A stretch of DNA of 45,328 bases, from the IMG/VR virus record IMGVR_UViG_3300036851_000037, positions 1 to 45,328 of that record. One strand, 5' to 3'. This document shows, in pieces, positions 39,016 to 45,328 of the stretch. The position numbers were made by a program, and so were the translations under genes. Below the pieces are notes generated by a model, which worked only from the letters and a program-made list of their open reading frames with translations, ran no database searches and had not been told where the DNA came from. The stretch's first letter is position 1, and each line of letters starts with the position of its first letter. The DNA is from a virus.

Positions 39016-39614
39016 TGACTGACTTCGTCGAATTCCCGAAAATTGCGCGGCTCTCGCGGTTGTGCGTCATCTCAGAAAAGATTGACGGCACGAATGCCCA
39101 AGTGAACATCCGTTTGGAATCGGAGGGGCCGTTCGAGGTCGGCGTAGACATCCGGTGTGTGGGGCCGGCCGATGAGACCGTCTATGTGCGCGCCGGATCG
39201 CGTGCGCGGTGGTTATCCATGCGGGACGATAACTACGGATTCGCAAGGTGGGTACATAACAACGCCCACGAACTCGCGCGGCTTGGACTCGGCGCGCATT
39301 TCGGCGAATGGTGGGGGCTTGGTATCCAGCGCAGCTATGGGCAGGACCGCAAACGATTCTCCTTATTCAATACGCACCGATGGGCCGATGCCTCTGTACG
39401 TCCGGCCTGTTGCGACGTAGTGCCGATCCTGTATTCCGGCATATTCGACACAAAAGTTGTTGAAATAGCGCTAGATCAACTTAGCGAACTCGGCAGCATG
39501 GCCGCGCCCGGCTTCATGAGACCGGAGGGTGTAATCGTATACCACGAGGCATCACGTACCTACTTCAAGAAAACGCTGCACAAGGATGAAGAATGGAAGG
39601 GCAAAGCAGCGTGA
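39015..39614 (+). CDS. RNA ligase (nucleotidyltransferase domain)
   Basis: 199 residues. Motif I is EKIDGTN with the AMP-accepting Lys at position 22; HFGEWWGLGIQRSYG (motif III-like), EGVIVY (IV) and FKKTL (V) follow. These match the RNA_ligase family (T4 Rnl2-like). Only the catalytic domain is present, without the usual C-terminal domain. It would re-join RNA ends, as T4 does to repair tRNA cut by host anticodon nucleases; no polynucleotide kinase is seen in the window. A long in-frame upstream extension is a shadow of the membrane gene. Confidence 0.85.
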   Translation: MTDFVEFPKIARLSRLCVISEKIDGTNAQVNIRLESEGPFEVGVDIRCVGPADETVYVRAGSRARWLSMRDDNYGFARWVHNNAHELARLGLGAHFGEWWGLGIQRSYGQDRKRFSLFNTHRWADASVRPACCDVVPILYSGIFDTKVVEIALDQLSELGSMAAPGFMRPEGVIVYHEASRTYFKKTLHKDEEWKGKAA

Positions 39615-40141
39615 GCGCTCGCGATGCATGGACACAGCTCATAGCAGAGCGTACCGCCCGCCAGGAGGCTAAGAAGGCGCAGGCACGAGAATGGAACGGC
39701 GACAAGATCAACGCCGGGGACAGGGAGAAACGGTTGCTAGCACCGCCTGCCCCGGCTCCTATCATCGACGCGGGCGCAGGTCACCGCAAGGCCCTGACGG
39801 CTCCTCCTCCGGGTTCGCCCGCGTCACCTATTGCAGAGACGGACACTTTTGTCCGCCTCTGCGAGTCCTCCGGCCTACCTGTTCCCGTGCGCGAGCTGCG
39901 ATTCGACAAGACGCGGCGGTTCCGCTTTGACTATGCGTGGCCTGAGCAACGTCTAGCGGTCGAGATTGACGGCGGCGCGTGGTCACAAGGCAGGCATACC
40001 CGAGGGAAAGGATTCATCGAGGACCAGCGCAAACGCAATCTAGCGCTGTTACTCGGCTGGCGAGTGCTGCACTACACCCCAGACAGGCTAGACGAGGCTG
40101 TGCGCGATCTGCGCGTGCTACTGACAGGAGATGCCGCATGA
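39593..40141 (+). CDS. PD-(D/E)XK-type nuclease (DUF559/Vsr-like)
   Basis: 182 residues (ATG 39593; a GTG at 39611 with GTGA overlap is an alternative). The N-terminal ~75 residues are basic and Pro/Ala-rich and look disordered. The C-terminus has FRFDYAWPEQRLAVEIDGG with D113, E124 and D126, then KRNLALLLGWRVLHYTPD, the core of DUF559/Vsr-like endonucleases. Overlaps the RNA ligase gene, suggesting joint expression. Could act in repair, recombination or host DNA breakdown. Confidence 0.75.
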   Translation: MEGQSSVSARDAWTQLIAERTARQEAKKAQAREWNGDKINAGDREKRLLAPPAPAPIIDAGAGHRKALTAPPPGSPASPIAETDTFVRLCESSGLPVPVRELRFDKTRRFRFDYAWPEQRLAVEIDGGAWSQGRHTRGKGFIEDQRKRNLALLLGWRVLHYTPDRLDEAVRDLRVLLTGDAA

Positions 40142-40374
40142 GTTCACCTATTCCTATCCACGGGCTTGGATTCGAGGTCGTATCGCCCAAGACGGTCAGC
40201 GGAATCGAGCGATTTGAGAAGCTGTCGCGCCGCTATGTGGTTAAAGCAGCCGCTGAAGAAATGGCAGCGCTGATGCGATCAAACGGCCATCCGAAGGCAT
40301 ACGTGCGCGAAGTCATGGGCACGGAAGGTATCAGGGGCGGCAAACGGTTTATGGCAAAGAGCGGCGCCCTGTGA
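40138..40374 (+). CDS. Small helical hypothetical protein
   Basis: 78 residues using ATG 40138 in ATGA overlap. KLSRRYVVKAAAEEMAALMR and basic C-terminus. Possible nucleic-acid binder; no family recognised. Confidence 0.6.
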   Translation: MSSPIPIHGLGFEVVSPKTVSGIERFEKLSRRYVVKAAAEEMAALMRSNGHPKAYVREVMGTEGIRGGKRFMAKSGAL

Positions 40375-40577
40375 TCGGCTCCTGGGACTACGACTACACG
40401 CCCAAAGCATGCGAGGACTGCGCTAACCGAGAGCGGCACATCTACAGCTCCGAATGCAGACGCTGTACTGCACGGATGTGGGCTCGGAGCCCTATCAAGA
40501 TCGTGCGCCATGCGATTGAGCGCATGAGCAAAGATATGCAGGACTTGATCCGAGAGGAACGAGAGGCAGACCAATGA
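40371..40577 (+). CDS. Cys-rich small protein
   Basis: 68 residues from a GTG (GTGA). CEDCANRERH and CRRCTARM form a zinc-ribbon-like pair; the rest is charged helix (ERMSKDMQDLIREE). Confidence 0.65.
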   Translation: MIGSWDYDYTPKACEDCANRERHIYSSECRRCTARMWARSPIKIVRHAIERMSKDMQDLIREEREADQ

Positions 40578-40669
40578 GATGGCAGTTCAAGATGGTTCGC
40601 GGGCCATGCGCTGGCGAATGCGGGGCTTTACAAGGCGATGGGCAATGGAGCCTAGGAAAGTGCAAGTAG
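40574..40669 (+). CDS. 31-aa Cys mini-protein (tentative)
   Basis: ATGA overlap with the previous gene; MRWQFKMVRGPCAGECGALQ and end GKCK. Three Cys in a short chain. Overlaps the next gene by 25 bases, so its reality is uncertain. Confidence 0.4.
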   Translation: MRWQFKMVRGPCAGECGALQGDGQWSLGKCK

Positions 40670-40824
40670 ACAAGCTTGTGATCGAGGTCATAGCTGGCCG
40701 GCAGACAGTGGTTGCTTCGCGTGGCGGCCAAGAGGTTGCGAGGGTTGAATACCCAGCGGGCGCTGAGAGAGTCAACTTTGAGTGGGGCAGCGCTTTTACG
40801 ATGGTAATGAGCGCCAAGGATTAA
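40645..40824 (+). CDS. Small beta-rich hypothetical protein
   Basis: 59 residues from the ATG at 40645, MEPRKVQVDKLVIEVIAGRQ, with alternating polar and hydrophobic residues, ending before the structured gap. A longer in-frame start at 40579 adds only basic shadow residues. Confidence 0.55.
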   Translation: MEPRKVQVDKLVIEVIAGRQTVVASRGGQEVARVEYPAGAERVNFEWGSAFTMVMSAKD

Positions 40825-41106
40825 ACGGTACTCCGCACCGAAAGAAAGGGCCGTAAGGCCACCGCGAATAGCCAGCGGCAGAGCAAGAAGGCAGAGCCGG
40901 GCAATAGGCCGCGTTAAATATATAGGCGCGGAGCCGGGGACGACACCCGCACAAGCCCGCCCAACTGGTCTATGCCAGCGGCGACAGCGTAGTTACGCGA
41001 TACGGCACATAGCTTTGTAAGCTACGGCGAAAGCCGTAGTGTTGGTCTATTTATAGAAGCTTAGATTCAAAGACGAAAAGTCAAAATCGGCTAGCAAGGA
41101 GCGTAC
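40825..41106 (+). ncRNA. Structured 282-base gap upstream of replication gene
   Basis: No reading frame of note. It contains GGCC-GTAA-GGCC (40849-40860), direct repeats of GGCAGAGC (40877-40884, 40890-40897), an A/T tract (about 40914-40925), GCGTA-GT-TACGC (40987-40998), AGCTT-TGT-AAGCT (41011-41023) and CTACGGC-GAAA-GCCGTAG (41022-41039), the last two sharing bases and so mutually exclusive. Two loops are GNRA type. Could be the replication origin, a regulatory RNA, or both. Ribosome site AAGGAG lies at the 3' end. Confidence 0.5.
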
Positions 41107-41487
41107 ATGTCGCAGTTACATTTGGTTGGAGAAGAACAGGAGCCAATCGCATGGATACCCGCGTTCGATGAGTTCTGGGATTTATGGCCGCGCGAGCGTC
41201 GGATATGCAAAAAGCTCGCAGTCGATCAATGGAAGACAAAGACGCCGACAGAGAGAGCGGCGGCGGTAACTGCGCTTATTAATTGGCGCGAAGTTTGGCT
41301 GAGACGCGGCGAAATGGATTATGTGCCACATCCTCACAGGTGGATCAGGGACGAACGATGGACGGACGAGTTGCCGAGCGGTTATCAGCATCAGAGTCAC
41401 GTACCGGCGAAGCTGCCGGAAGTAGGAGAGCGAACCGAGATGCCGCAGAAGGTGCGGGACGCTCTTGCAAAACTGCGCTCCCGTTGA
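41107..41487 (+). CDS. Replication initiator-like protein
   Basis: 126 residues. FDEFWDLWPRERRICKKLAV, then a W-rich helix block and HPHRWIRDERWTDELP resemble the C-terminal part of phage replisome organisers. Only this domain is present; the usual N-terminal origin-binding domain is absent. Start ATG with ribosome site AAGGAGCGTAC. Next to the structured gap, a likely origin. Confidence 0.65.
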   Translation: MSQLHLVGEEQEPIAWIPAFDEFWDLWPRERRICKKLAVDQWKTKTPTERAAAVTALINWREVWLRRGEMDYVPHPHRWIRDERWTDELPSGYQHQSHVPAKLPEVGERTEMPQKVRDALAKLRSR

Positions 41488-41942
41488 CCGAGATTGAGGC
41501 CTTGCTAGCGAACTGGGCCAAGTGGTGCCGGCAGGGGAATCGAATTACGGTTGGCTACCCGCCCGAGTCCTGCACGGAAATGCTGGACGCGATTCAGTAC
41601 AAAGGGGTCGGGGATACAGCCCAAGAGCATTTGGACCGTCAGGACCGGATCAGCCAAGCGGAAGAACTGCCGGCGCAGCGGATGGAATTGTGGGTATCGC
41701 AGCTTGAACTCCCGCAAAAGCTGGCAGTGCGGGCTCGGTACATCTGGCTATCTGAGGCTGAGCGGATCGACAAGGGCTTTACCTGGGAACAGGGGCAGAT
41801 TGAGAGAACGCGTCACATGGCCCGCTGGCTGCACGCATTGGGCGCGGGTAGGGCTGTACTAGTTGATGAATATGAAATCGCGCTGGATGACGGTCTGGTG
41901 CAGTTGGAGTGGATGCACATGACATGGGGCAGGGGCGTGTGA
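41484..41942 (+). CDS. Hypothetical protein in possible Q position
   Basis: 152 residues from a TTG that overlaps the previous stop (TTGA). WAKWCRQGNRITVGYPPESC and later LWVSQLELPQKLAVRARYIW. Its place at the end of the early operon and upstream of a terminator invites comparison with antiterminator Q, but no motif proves it. An ATG at 41283 in the same frame is internal to the replication gene. Confidence 0.6.
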   Translation: MTEIEALLANWAKWCRQGNRITVGYPPESCTEMLDAIQYKGVGDTAQEHLDRQDRISQAEELPAQRMELWVSQLELPQKLAVRARYIWLSEAERIDKGFTWEQGQIERTRHMARWLHALGAGRAVLVDEYEIALDDGLVQLEWMHMTWGRGV

Positions 41943-42310
41943 TGAGTAAGGCTGAGAAATTGTCAGTAGGACACCTGTCCGGCCGGCGTCCAATGCGGTT
42001 CCGAGTGCCCAAAGAGGACTTGGAGCGGGTTATCCGCAAACTCTACGCATTCGGGATTGGTCCGTACCATGCCGCGCGAATGACCGGCTACAGCCATACT
42101 CAACTGTGGAACTACGCTAATGATTGGGGGCTTAAGGTTGGCACAGAGCGCGACCTGACAGCATGGCTACAGTCATTATTGCCCGAGGACTTACAGGCTG
42201 ATCTGCGTCGAATTCGGATGCGTTCTGATGTTGCGCACGCACGAGCAACGAATCGAGTTACTCAATCTCAAGCAAGAGAGCAACATTTGATTGCGGCTGA
42301 TGGAGAGTGA
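41942..42310 (+). CDS. HTH-containing early protein
   Basis: 122 residues from ATG in TGATG. Residues about 37-63 (YAFGIGPYHAARMTGYSHTQ, then WNYANDWGL) look like a HTH, with basic regions either side. May bind DNA; late-gene regulator is one option. Confidence 0.6.
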   Translation: MSKAEKLSVGHLSGRRPMRFRVPKEDLERVIRKLYAFGIGPYHAARMTGYSHTQLWNYANDWGLKVGTERDLTAWLQSLLPEDLQADLRRIRMRSDVAHARATNRVTQSQAREQHLIAADGE

Positions 42311-42752
42311 TATCCGGTTCGAGCGTTACGTGCTCACAGCTATTCTGCAACTCGCTGTAGACGATTGCCTGACAGGCCGAGGACTGGAAGAATCTCCGGC
42401 GATTGCGTATCTGTGGATATTGCACAGCAAGGAATGTTCGCTCTACTGCGAACTGTTAGACATTGATTATCAACAGTTTTGCGGCCGAGTCATAAGGTTG
42501 GCCGGGGAGCGGTGCGAGAGAGCGGTAAGGTCCAGAAGGGAATACGCGGCCGAGCAGCTTGCTTACTGGCGCAAGACGGGAAGGGCTAAGCGTGAATGGT
42601 GGAGCGGAGTAAAACCGCAGAAGCATAGTCGCGCAAAGCCAAAGCAGGCGGTCAGACACGCTCTAGATACGGCTTGGCCGATGTCGAATCCGGAGAAAGA
42701 TGCGACAATTTCGGCGGGGCGGTGCGCCCAAAGCGAACGCGAAGCGGCTTAG
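42300..42752 (+). CDS. Hypothetical early protein
   Basis: 150 residues (ATG 42300), helical with ELLDIDYQQFCGRVIRLAGE in the middle and a strongly basic C-terminus rich in Lys/Arg. Its last codons lie in the terminator stem. Unknown. Confidence 0.6.
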   Translation: MESDIRFERYVLTAILQLAVDDCLTGRGLEESPAIAYLWILHSKECSLYCELLDIDYQQFCGRVIRLAGERCERAVRSRREYAAEQLAYWRKTGRAKREWWSGVKPQKHSRAKPKQAVRHALDTAWPMSNPEKDATISAGRCAQSEREAA

Positions 42753-42768
42753 ATGGCCGCTATTTTTT
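42743..42768 (+). terminator. Rho-independent terminator of early operon
   Basis: AGCGGC / GCCGCT stem with a 7-base loop, followed by six T. It includes the stop of the early gene at 42752 and lies just 5 bases before the next start (42773), so an antiterminator may be needed for late genes. Confidence 0.8.
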
Positions 42769-42772
42769 CGTC

Positions 42773-42970
42773 ATGAAATCCAGAACAGAAGCGGCTAAGT
42801 TCGCTGCGGCGCAGCTCCATTGGTCCTATGAGGTTCCTCGGGACAAGCCATATTGCCATCATTACGGGCTACAGGATTTGCGCGTGTTGCTGGACTTCAT
42901 CTACGGCGGACCGCCAGCAAATGCGGACGAGGAATTGTGGCCCGAGGACAAAGTGATTAAGCGGCCGTAA
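42773..42970 (+). CDS. Small hypothetical protein before terminase
   Basis: 65 residues from ATG just after the terminator T-run. AAAQLHWSYEVPRDKPYCHHYG and YGGPPANADEELW; no domain. Its start lacks a clear ribosome site. Confidence 0.55.
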   Translation: MKSRTEAAKFAAAQLHWSYEVPRDKPYCHHYGLQDLRVLLDFIYGGPPANADEELWPEDKVIKRP

Positions 42971-43012
42971 TGGGCCTAACCATTTTCAAACAACCGTTTA
43001 ACTATTAAGTCA

Positions 43013-43285
43013 ATGGCAGGCGCACCTACAGGTAATACCAACGCTAAGAGCGGCACGGAATGGCGCAACGCCCTGCGTAACGCTATGGCTAGGCGTGGTG
43101 ATGGCGACTACCGCAAGGTGCTGACGCAGATTGCTGATGGCGTAATAGCGAGGGCTCTAGAGGGCGACAAGGACGCGTGGAAAGAGGTTGGCGAGCGCGA
43201 GGACGGCAAGTCTACGCAAACTTTGGCCGGTGATCCTGATGCGCCGCTCATCAAGAGTTTGACCGTCGAACTCGTTAAGCCATAG
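43013..43285 (+). CDS. Terminase small-subunit-like protein
   Basis: 90 residues, opening MAGAPTGNTNAKSGTEWRNA, a pattern shared with phage small-terminase-like proteins next to TerL. The rest is helical and charged. Likely the DNA recognition part of packaging. Short AT-rich gap upstream (42971-43012) is empty of other features. Confidence 0.7.
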   Translation: MAGAPTGNTNAKSGTEWRNALRNAMARRGDGDYRKVLTQIADGVIARALEGDKDAWKEVGEREDGKSTQTLAGDPDAPLIKSLTVELVKP

Positions 43286-44535
43286 CAATTCAAGTTCCTG
43301 ACAAGCTCGGCGTCCTGTTCGAGCCCAAGCGGTACAAGATACTTTACGGCGGTCGTGGCGGGGCTAAGTCCTGGGGGATAGCTCGCGCACTGCTGATCGA
43401 TGGTGCCAGACAGCCCTTGCGTGTTCTATGCACGCGAGAGATTCAGAAGTCCATAGACGATTCGGTCCATCAGCTCCTAGAGGACCAAGTCTCGGCATTA
43501 GGGCTGGAATCGTTCTACACCGTACAGCGGCAGTCCATTAGCGGGGCCAACGGTACGAATTTCATATTCGCTGGGCTGCGCGATCAGAACATAACGAGCA
43601 TCAAGTCCTACGAGGGTGTAGACCGCTGCTGGGTGGAGGAAGCCCAAGCGGTGACTAAGAAAAGCTGGGATGTCCTGGTTCCGACGATCCGCAAGGAGGG
43701 CTCGGAAATATGGCTCAGCTTCAACCCTGAGCTGGACACAGACGAGACCTATCAGCGGTTCATTGTTCACCCGCCGGCAGACTCGTTCGTCGTCAACATC
43801 GGGTGGCGTGATAACCCTTGGTTTCCCGAGACGCTTAGGAAAGAGAAGGACGCCTTAGAAGCGCGGGACAAGGAAGCGTATGAAAACGTGTGGGAGGGCA
43901 AGCCTCGCACAGTTGTAGAGGGCGCGATATATCGTACTGAAGTTGTGGAGCTGTACGAGCAGCGGCGGGCTAGGAATGTCCCGTATGACCCGATGTTGAA
44001 GGTACATGCGGTTTGGGACTTGGGATGGAACGATCAGACATCGATCATCCTCGTGCAGCGCAAGCTTTCAGAGGTCGGAATCATCGACTATATCGAAGAC
44101 AGTCATCGGACGCTGGCGGACTATGCGGCCGAGTTGAGGAACAAGCCTTACAACTGGGGCGCAGACTGGCTCCCTCACGATGGCGAAGCTAAAGATTACA
44201 AGACAGGGCGTAGTGCACAAGAGATATTGCAGCAGCTTGGGCGCAAGGTACGGATTGTCCCCAAGCTTGATGTGGAGTCGGGCATCAAAGCGGCCCGTCT
44301 CATGTTCCCGCGGTGCTACTTCGACGCTGAACGATGCCGTAGGCTACTGGACTGCCTTAAACGCTATCGACGAGCCATTAACCAGAATACCAATGAGCCC
44401 GTCGCCCCTTTGCACGATGAACACAGCCATGGCGCCGATGCGTTCCGATACCTGGGCGTCATTGTGGACAAGCTTTTCAACGATGACATCAACCGCTCGG
44501 GGCCGCTCAAGTACGCCAATCAAGGGATCGTCTGA
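43282..44535 (+). CDS. terL: Terminase large subunit
   Basis: 417 residues if started at ATA 43282, which overlaps the previous stop (ATAG). Walker A is YGGRGGAKSWG at about residues 22-32, with the acidic DRCWVEEAQ of Walker B, then nuclease residues in VWDLGWNDQT, LPHDGEAKDY and HSHGADAFRYLG. The first ATG (43417) is inside the Walker A-downstream region, so the start must be upstream; only ATA 43282 or ATT 43288 and similar rare starts are available, because a stop in frame is at 43276-43278. It pumps DNA into the prohead. Confidence 0.92.
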   Translation: MAIQVPDKLGVLFEPKRYKILYGGRGGAKSWGIARALLIDGARQPLRVLCTREIQKSIDDSVHQLLEDQVSALGLESFYTVQRQSISGANGTNFIFAGLRDQNITSIKSYEGVDRCWVEEAQAVTKKSWDVLVPTIRKEGSEIWLSFNPELDTDETYQRFIVHPPADSFVVNIGWRDNPWFPETLRKEKDALEARDKEAYENVWEGKPRTVVEGAIYRTEVVELYEQRRARNVPYDPMLKVHAVWDLGWNDQTSIILVQRKLSEVGIIDYIEDSHRTLADYAAELRNKPYNWGADWLPHDGEAKDYKTGRSAQEILQQLGRKVRIVPKLDVESGIKAARLMFPRCYFDAERCRRLLDCLKRYRRAINQNTNEPVAPLHDEHSHGADAFRYLGVIVDKLFNDDINRSGPLKYANQGIV

Positions 44536-45328
44536 AGCTAACTAACGAAGAACTCATAGCGGCTATTGAATCCGAGGAAGCGCTCGCCCTCGATAACCGC
44601 TCAGGTGAGCTTCAGCAGCAGAGAGCAGATGCGCTAGCGCGATACCGGGGCGAGCCTTTAGGCAATGAACAGGAGGGGCGCTCCCAAGTAGTAGACAAAT
44701 CCGTCCTAGATACGATTGAGTGGATCATGCCGTCGCTCATCCGCATCTATCAGGGCGGCGACGAGATCGGGAAATTCGAGCCGCGCAGTCGAGAGGACGA
44801 GGAAGCGGCCGAGGTCGAGACTGACGTATGTAACTGGTATCTGGACGCCAAGAATGACCTGTTCTCTCACGTCAGTTCTACGCTAAGAGACGCACTGCTC
44901 CTGAAGAACGGCTACATGGTGTCGTACTGGAACAAACGGTACGACACGATGACCGAGACGTATGAGGGTCAGTCGGACGAAGAAGCGGCGATGCTCGCTT
45001 CTGATCCCGAAGTCGAGGTTCTAGAGCACTCGGAGGAAATCGATCCGGTTACGGGCCAGACCTTGCATTCGATGAAGGTCGAGGCTAAGCGCTGCGAGGA
45101 ATACCCTGCGGTCGAGTCTGTGCCGCCGGACGAGATGATTGTCTCTCGGCGTCATCGCTGGACATCCCTGCTAGACGCAGATTTTGTGCAGTGGCGCCGT
45201 CGTGTATCTATCGGCCAACTCAGGTCCGAGGGCTTCAAGGTATCGGACGACGAGCCGTCCTACGATGATCTTACGCAGGAAGCGACGACTCGGGCGCGGT
45301 TTCAGGAGAACGATGTCTCTGAGGACAA
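44532..45328 (+). CDS. Portal protein, N-terminal part (continues at 1)
   Basis: Reading frame begins after the terminase stop; the only position fitting an overlap is CTG 44532 in CTGA, with AAGGGA five bases upstream. The first ATG in frame would be more than 190 bases into the coding sequence, past conserved LGNEQEGRSQVV and IEWIMPSL. The frame runs off the window and matches bases 3 onwards at the start, giving 728 residues overall. See the entry for 1-1517. Confidence 0.9.
   Translation, partial: MKLTNEELIAAIESEEALALDNRSGELQQQRADALARYRGEPLGNEQEGRSQVVDKSVLDTIEWIMPSLIRIYQGGDEIGKFEPRSREDEEAAEVETDVCNWYLDAKNDLFSHVSSTLRDALLLKNGYMVSYWNKRYDTMTETYEGQSDEEAAMLASDPEVEVLEHSEEIDPVTGQTLHSMKVEAKRCEEYPAVESVPPDEMIVSRRHRWTSLLDADFVQWRRRVSIGQLRSEGFKVSDDEPSYDDLTQEATTRARFQENDVSED
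45202..45328. repeat. Terminal direct repeat, right copy (contig overlap)
   Basis: Identical to bases 1-127; see the left copy. Confidence 0.95.

Noticed and set aside
1-45328. CRISPR arrays, insertion sequences and rRNA
   Set aside because: No regularly spaced repeats, no transposase and no rRNA-like sequence seen on either strand.

Overview
This window is one complete temperate bacteriophage genome read as a circle. Bases 1-127 are repeated exactly at 45202-45328. The unique sequence is therefore 45,201 bp, and the portal gene (44532 to the window end, then 1-1517) is split only by where the contig was opened. The set of virion genes (large terminase, 728-aa portal, coiled-coil scaffold, DUF5309-type capsid, short head-tail adaptor, P22 gp10-like tail hub, large ejection proteins, no tape measure or tail tube) indicates a short-tailed (podovirus) particle of the BPP-1/Bcep22/P22-like kind. 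GC-rich DNA and a tRNA-Met-like fragment next to the integrase suggest a beta- or gammaproteobacterial host. That host assignment is inference.

Layout. (1) 43013-45328 plus 1-24091, rightward: packaging and head genes (terminase small and large, portal, scaffold, capsid), then a four-gene sugar-modification cassette (4471-7763: TPR-glycosyltransferase, two DxD glycosyltransferases, one methyltransferase), then adaptor, fibre/lectin-like proteins, tail hub, cupin-like protein and three ejection-type proteins, ending at a terminator near 22500. A membrane protein, a HExxH protein and a metallophosphoesterase follow. (2) 24616-27421, rightward: lysis and cargo. A lysozyme-like domain is fused to a holin-like membrane domain that has its own internal ribosome site, followed by a Pro-rich protein and a lipoprotein. 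(3) 37251 down to 27422, leftward: a long early operon of about 33 small, mostly ATGA-overlapping genes. It includes many Cys-rich mini-proteins, an ERF annealing protein, NinB-like and DUF1364-like recombination proteins, an excisionase-like HTH protein, a tyrosine integrase and a GIY-YIG protein ending in a tRNA fragment (probable attP). (4) 37252-37888: the lysogeny switch, with an XRE repressor, its terminator, and opposed leftward and rightward promoters sharing a 19-bp element. (5) 37889-42752, rightward early genes: Cro-like protein, small proteins, an RNA ligase, a PD-(D/E)XK-type nuclease, a structured 282-base gap and a replication-initiator-like protein, closed by a terminator at 42743-42768.

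How it works together: the repressor would silence both early operons in the lysogen. On induction, the left operon supplies recombination, excision and host-takeover factors and the right operon supplies replication functions. Late genes then run from the terminase around the contig junction to lysis. The most unusual points are the glycosylation cassette inside the head genes, the gene-in-gene lysin/holin, a covarying GNRA hairpin in front of structural genes, the lack of a normal start codon for both terminase and portal, and two strongly structured gaps (24484-24586 and 40825-41106).
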